Position numbers and translations under genes: made by a program
Part shown: positions 61,492-64,000 of the stretch, piece after piece
Layout: the number at the start of each line of letters is the position of its first letter
Numbering within the stretch: the stretch's first letter is position 1
The notes under the pieces: model-generated
Told to the model about the DNA's origin: nothing
Databases searched by the model: none
Seen by the model: the letters and a program-made list of their open reading frames with translations, nothing else
Assembly (NCBI GenBank): GCA_046154185.1
Contig: JBJXGE010000049.1
Coordinates: 29,789 to 93,788, forward strand
Length of the DNA: 64,000 bases
Direction: 5' to 3'
From: JBJXGE01 sp046154185
Lineage (GTDB): Bacteria; Planctomycetota; UBA8108; UBA1146; JAJFFE01

Positions 61492-62850
61492 ATGTTGTTA
61501 CGTACCGCCAGGCAACACCGAGTTGTAATCGGCATGGCGATCGCATTGTCGCTACCGCGCGTGCTGTCGGCGCAGACCAGCTCGTTCCTGCAGGTCGATC
61601 CGCCGCCGCCCGCGACCACCGACTTTGCGGCCGTGCGCGGGCAATTTGCCGCGGCGGTGGCGAGCCGCAGTGTCGACGACGCCACGCGCGCCGCGCGCGA
61701 CCTTGTGCGGCTTGGCAGCGTCGAGGCGGTCGATGTGCTGATCGAGCTCGGCTTGTTGAGCGGCCTCCCCGGCATCGAATTAGTGGTGCGCGAGGAGTTG
61801 GGGCGCACGAAACCGGGACCCGGGTTCGATCGACTTTGCGAGCAATGCAACAAACATGCGCTGAGCGCCGTGCGCGATCAACTGTGTGCGGCGCTGGCGA
61901 TGTCGAAAGTGCCGGCGGCGTACCGAGCGGTCCTGCAAAACCTCTATGACAAAGAACACGGCGTCGTGCTGGCGGCCATCGACGCACTGAAAGCGCGCAA
62001 TGAAACCAGCTCGGTGAGTTATCTCATCGATGCGTTGGAATTCCAGGAAGAGTCGAACCGCGCGAGTGGCGTTGTGGCGCACCGATTGCGCGATTTGCTC
62101 ACGAAGTTGGCAGGGCTCAATTTCTACACGGCGCGCGAGTGGAAACGGTTTTGGGCGGAGCACGGTCAAGGCTTCAAGAAACCGACGAAGGCGGAGCGCG
62201 AGCAACTCGAAGCGGAAGAGCGCGCCAAGCGCGGCGGGACCGAAGTCGTGCGGCCAAACCCGCCGAAGTTCTTCGGCATCGAAGTGTTGTCGCAGCGGGT
62301 CGTGTTTTTGCTCGACGTGTCGATGAGCATGGCGGAAAAAGATGCCGTACCGGCGGGCGAATCGGACGGCAAGAACGGCGGCAAGCCGGGCGAGTTGCCG
62401 GAATCGCGTACGCGACTCAAGCGACTTCAACAGGAACTCGATCGTATGATCGCGAGTCTTCCGAGCGACACGCAATTTACGGTCATCTCATTTTCGAGCG
62501 GCGTCACGCGCTGGAACGGCTCGCTCCAGCCCGCGACCGATGCCAACAAGGCGAGCGCACGCACTTTCATCGGCCGCTTCAAAGCCGAAGGCGAGACGTG
62601 GACCGACGACGCGCTCAAAGCAGCCTTCGCCGTGCGCGACGCGCACACGATTTTCTTGCTCTCGGACGGTGCGCCGGTCCGCAACGAAGTCGTCATGGAT
62701 GTGCCGGCGGTATTGGATTGGTTGCGCGACGAGAATCGTTTTCGGCGTTTGCAGATCAACACCATCGGTTTTGCGGGCACTCAAAAATCGATCGGCGACT
62801 TTTTGCGCGAGATCGCGCGAAACCACCGCGGGATTTATCAGGAGCTCTGA
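61492..62850 (+). CDS. Secreted HEAT-like plus VWA-domain protein
   Basis: 452 residues. A signal peptide ends near LPRVLSAQ (residue 27). Residues 45-190 are paired helices of HEAT/armadillo type, several containing Ala-Asp-Leu repeats (RAARDLVRLGSVEAVDVLIELGLLSG type). From about 270 a von Willebrand factor A domain begins, with the MIDAS loop D275-V-S277-M-S279, then FTVISFSSGV and HTIFLLSDGAP. A Gly/Lys-rich insertion (about 285-303) follows the MIDAS loop. Planctomycetes have many such proteins; they probably hold protein partners through a metal ion. Its stop overlaps corA by one base. Confidence 0.82.
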   Translation: MLLRTARQHRVVIGMAIALSLPRVLSAQTSSFLQVDPPPPATTDFAAVRGQFAAAVASRSVDDATRAARDLVRLGSVEAVDVLIELGLLSGLPGIELVVREELGRTKPGPGFDRLCEQCNKHALSAVRDQLCAALAMSKVPAAYRAVLQNLYDKEHGVVLAAIDALKARNETSSVSYLIDALEFQEESNRASGVVAHRLRDLLTKLAGLNFYTAREWKRFWAEHGQGFKKPTKAEREQLEAEERAKRGGTEVVRPNPPKFFGIEVLSQRVVFLLDVSMSMAEKDAVPAGESDGKNGGKPGELPESRTRLKRLQQELDRMIASLPSDTQFTVISFSSGVTRWNGSLQPATDANKASARTFIGRFKAEGETWTDDALKAAFAVRDAHTIFLLSDGAPVRNEVVMDVPAVLDWLRDENRFRRLQINTIGFAGTQKSIGDFLREIARNHRGIYQEL

Positions 62851-63911
62851 TGGTCAAGCACAAACGTCGACCGCCGATCGGCGCCCGGCCGGGCACGCTG
62901 CTCAAGCAGGAAGAGGCGTTGCCGCCGCGGATTCATGTCATCCACTACACGACCGAGGCCGTAGTAGAGGCCGACATCAAGGAAGTGGTCGATATCGGCA
63001 AGCACTGGGATCGCAACGAACCCGGCGGGTCAGTGACGTGGGTCGATATCCAAGGACTGCGCGATTTGCAGGTGTTGCAGCAGATCGCGGAGATGTTCAA
63101 GATTCACCCGCTCGCACTCGAGGATATCGTCAACGTGCCGCAACGGCCGAAGACTGAAACGTACGAACATCACCAATACTATGTCACGCGCTCGTTGCGC
63201 AGTCACACGGACGTCTTGCTCGACGATGAGCAGGTCAGCATGTTTTTCGGCCGCAGCTATGTGCTGACTTTTCAACAGACCTATGGGGATGATCTCGATC
63301 CGGTGCGCGAGCGGATTCGGCACGGCAAAGGGAATATGCGCCGCAGCGGCCCGGATTACTTGGCGTACGCGATCATCGACACTTTGATCGACGCTTACTT
63401 TCCGGAGATCGACAAGTTCGTCGACGCGCTCGAGGGGATCGAGGAAGAAGTGTTGACCGGCGGCGACTCGGCGACCCTCACGGAGATCAATTCCATCAAG
63501 CACGACCTTTTGGTGTTGCGTCGCACGATTCGTCCGCAGCGCGACGCCGTCCTCATGCTCATGCGGGGCGATAGCCCGTTCGTGACGCAGAGCGTGCAGA
63601 CGTATTTGCGCGACTGTTACGATCACTGCGTGCAAATTGTCGACGCGCTCGAGGGCTACCGCGAAATGACGGGCGCCTTGATGGCGACTTACTTGTCCGC
63701 GGTCAGCAATCGCACTAACGAGGTCATGAAAGTGCTGACGGTGATCTCGAGCATTTTCATCCCGTTGACGTTTATCGTCGGTGTCTACGGCATGAACTTC
63801 ACGCACATGCCGGAGATGGATGAGCCATGGGCCTATCCGACCCTGATGACGGGGATGTTCGGTATCGCCGTCGGGATGTTTTATTATTTCCGCCGCCGCA
63901 AGTGGATTTAG
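62850..63911 (+). CDS. corA: CorA-type magnesium/cobalt channel
   Basis: 353 residues from an ATG overlapping the upstream stop (TGATG), with GGAG upstream; the longer frame to 62139 lies in the VWA gene. The N-terminal cytoplasmic funnel contains WVDIQGL, HPLALEDIVN and the long stalk helix (EINSIKHDLLVLRRTIRPQR). Two C-terminal membrane helices enclose the YGMNF signature (G314, M315, N316), the pore selectivity motif; the tail is basic (RRRKWI). It carries Mg2+ or Co2+ across the cytoplasmic membrane. Confidence 0.95.
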   Translation: MVKHKRRPPIGARPGTLLKQEEALPPRIHVIHYTTEAVVEADIKEVVDIGKHWDRNEPGGSVTWVDIQGLRDLQVLQQIAEMFKIHPLALEDIVNVPQRPKTETYEHHQYYVTRSLRSHTDVLLDDEQVSMFFGRSYVLTFQQTYGDDLDPVRERIRHGKGNMRRSGPDYLAYAIIDTLIDAYFPEIDKFVDALEGIEEEVLTGGDSATLTEINSIKHDLLVLRRTIRPQRDAVLMLMRGDSPFVTQSVQTYLRDCYDHCVQIVDALEGYREMTGALMATYLSAVSNRTNEVMKVLTVISSIFIPLTFIVGVYGMNFTHMPEMDEPWAYPTLMTGMFGIAVGMFYYFRRRKWI

Positions 63912-63958
63912 TGAGGTCGGTCCAGTTGCATCCAGCTGGGCCGCGGAGTCAGGCGCGG

Positions 63959-64000
<42 letters not shown>

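Overview
The window looks like a bacterial chromosomal contig of high G+C content, most likely from a planctomycete or a relative. The basis for this is indirect. Two secreted proteins end in paired dockerin-type calcium repeats of the planctomycete style (GDxNxDGxxNxxDA followed by a Cys-rich CGxDPT tail), there is a 5,244-residue surface lipoprotein, and there are many secreted or lipid-anchored proteins. No rRNA, tRNA, CRISPR array or phage module was seen. The last 40 bases are a pure G run that looks like an assembly or sequencing artefact at a contig end.

Layout. 1-3777: two divergent sugar-dehydrogenase-like secreted beta-propellers, one cut by the window edge, the other fused to PKD, a c-type haem motif and a dockerin. 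3814-13571: a SAM methyltransferase, an operon of FHA-HtrA protease, DUF6503 lipoprotein, S9 peptidase and DUF805 membrane protein, then a lipoprotein, an MFS transporter and a SGNH hydrolase. 13591-21425 (minus strand): Fpg/Nei glycosylase, M3 oligopeptidase and a complete livKHMGF branched-chain amino-acid ABC operon. 21670-32102 (minus strand): the most notable part of the window, a five-gene operon matching the minimal enediyne cassette: E3 (DUF1702), E4 (UnbV/ASPIC), E5 (UnbU), the iterative polyketide synthase PksE (KS-AT-ACP-KR-DH-PPTase, 1,989 aa) and the E10 hotdog thioesterase. All four gene junctions overlap. A CxxC alkylhydroperoxidase-like (CMD/AhpD) gene is divergent from it.

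33601-41106: a secreted dockerin protein built from a duplicated module, an RND/MMPL exporter, an HUH-type (REP-associated-like) transposase and a membrane-anchored SGNH hydrolase. 41107-56841: one giant lipoprotein gene, a quarter of the window, with about 48 beta-sandwich-like repeats behind a poly-glycine linker. 57014-63911: pheS-pheT, a convergent alpha/beta-hydrolase lipoprotein, a HEAT-VWA protein and CorA.

How the genes fit together. The E3-E4-E5-PksE-E10 set would be expected to make a linear polyene on the ACP and release it through the thioesterase, with E3/E4/E5 acting in further conversion. No glycosyltransferases, halogenases, P450s, epoxide-forming enzymes or self-sacrifice resistance genes accompany it, so the end product cannot be predicted: either the tailoring genes lie elsewhere or this is a polyene-only pathway. 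The rest is mainly cell-envelope, proteolysis and housekeeping functions.
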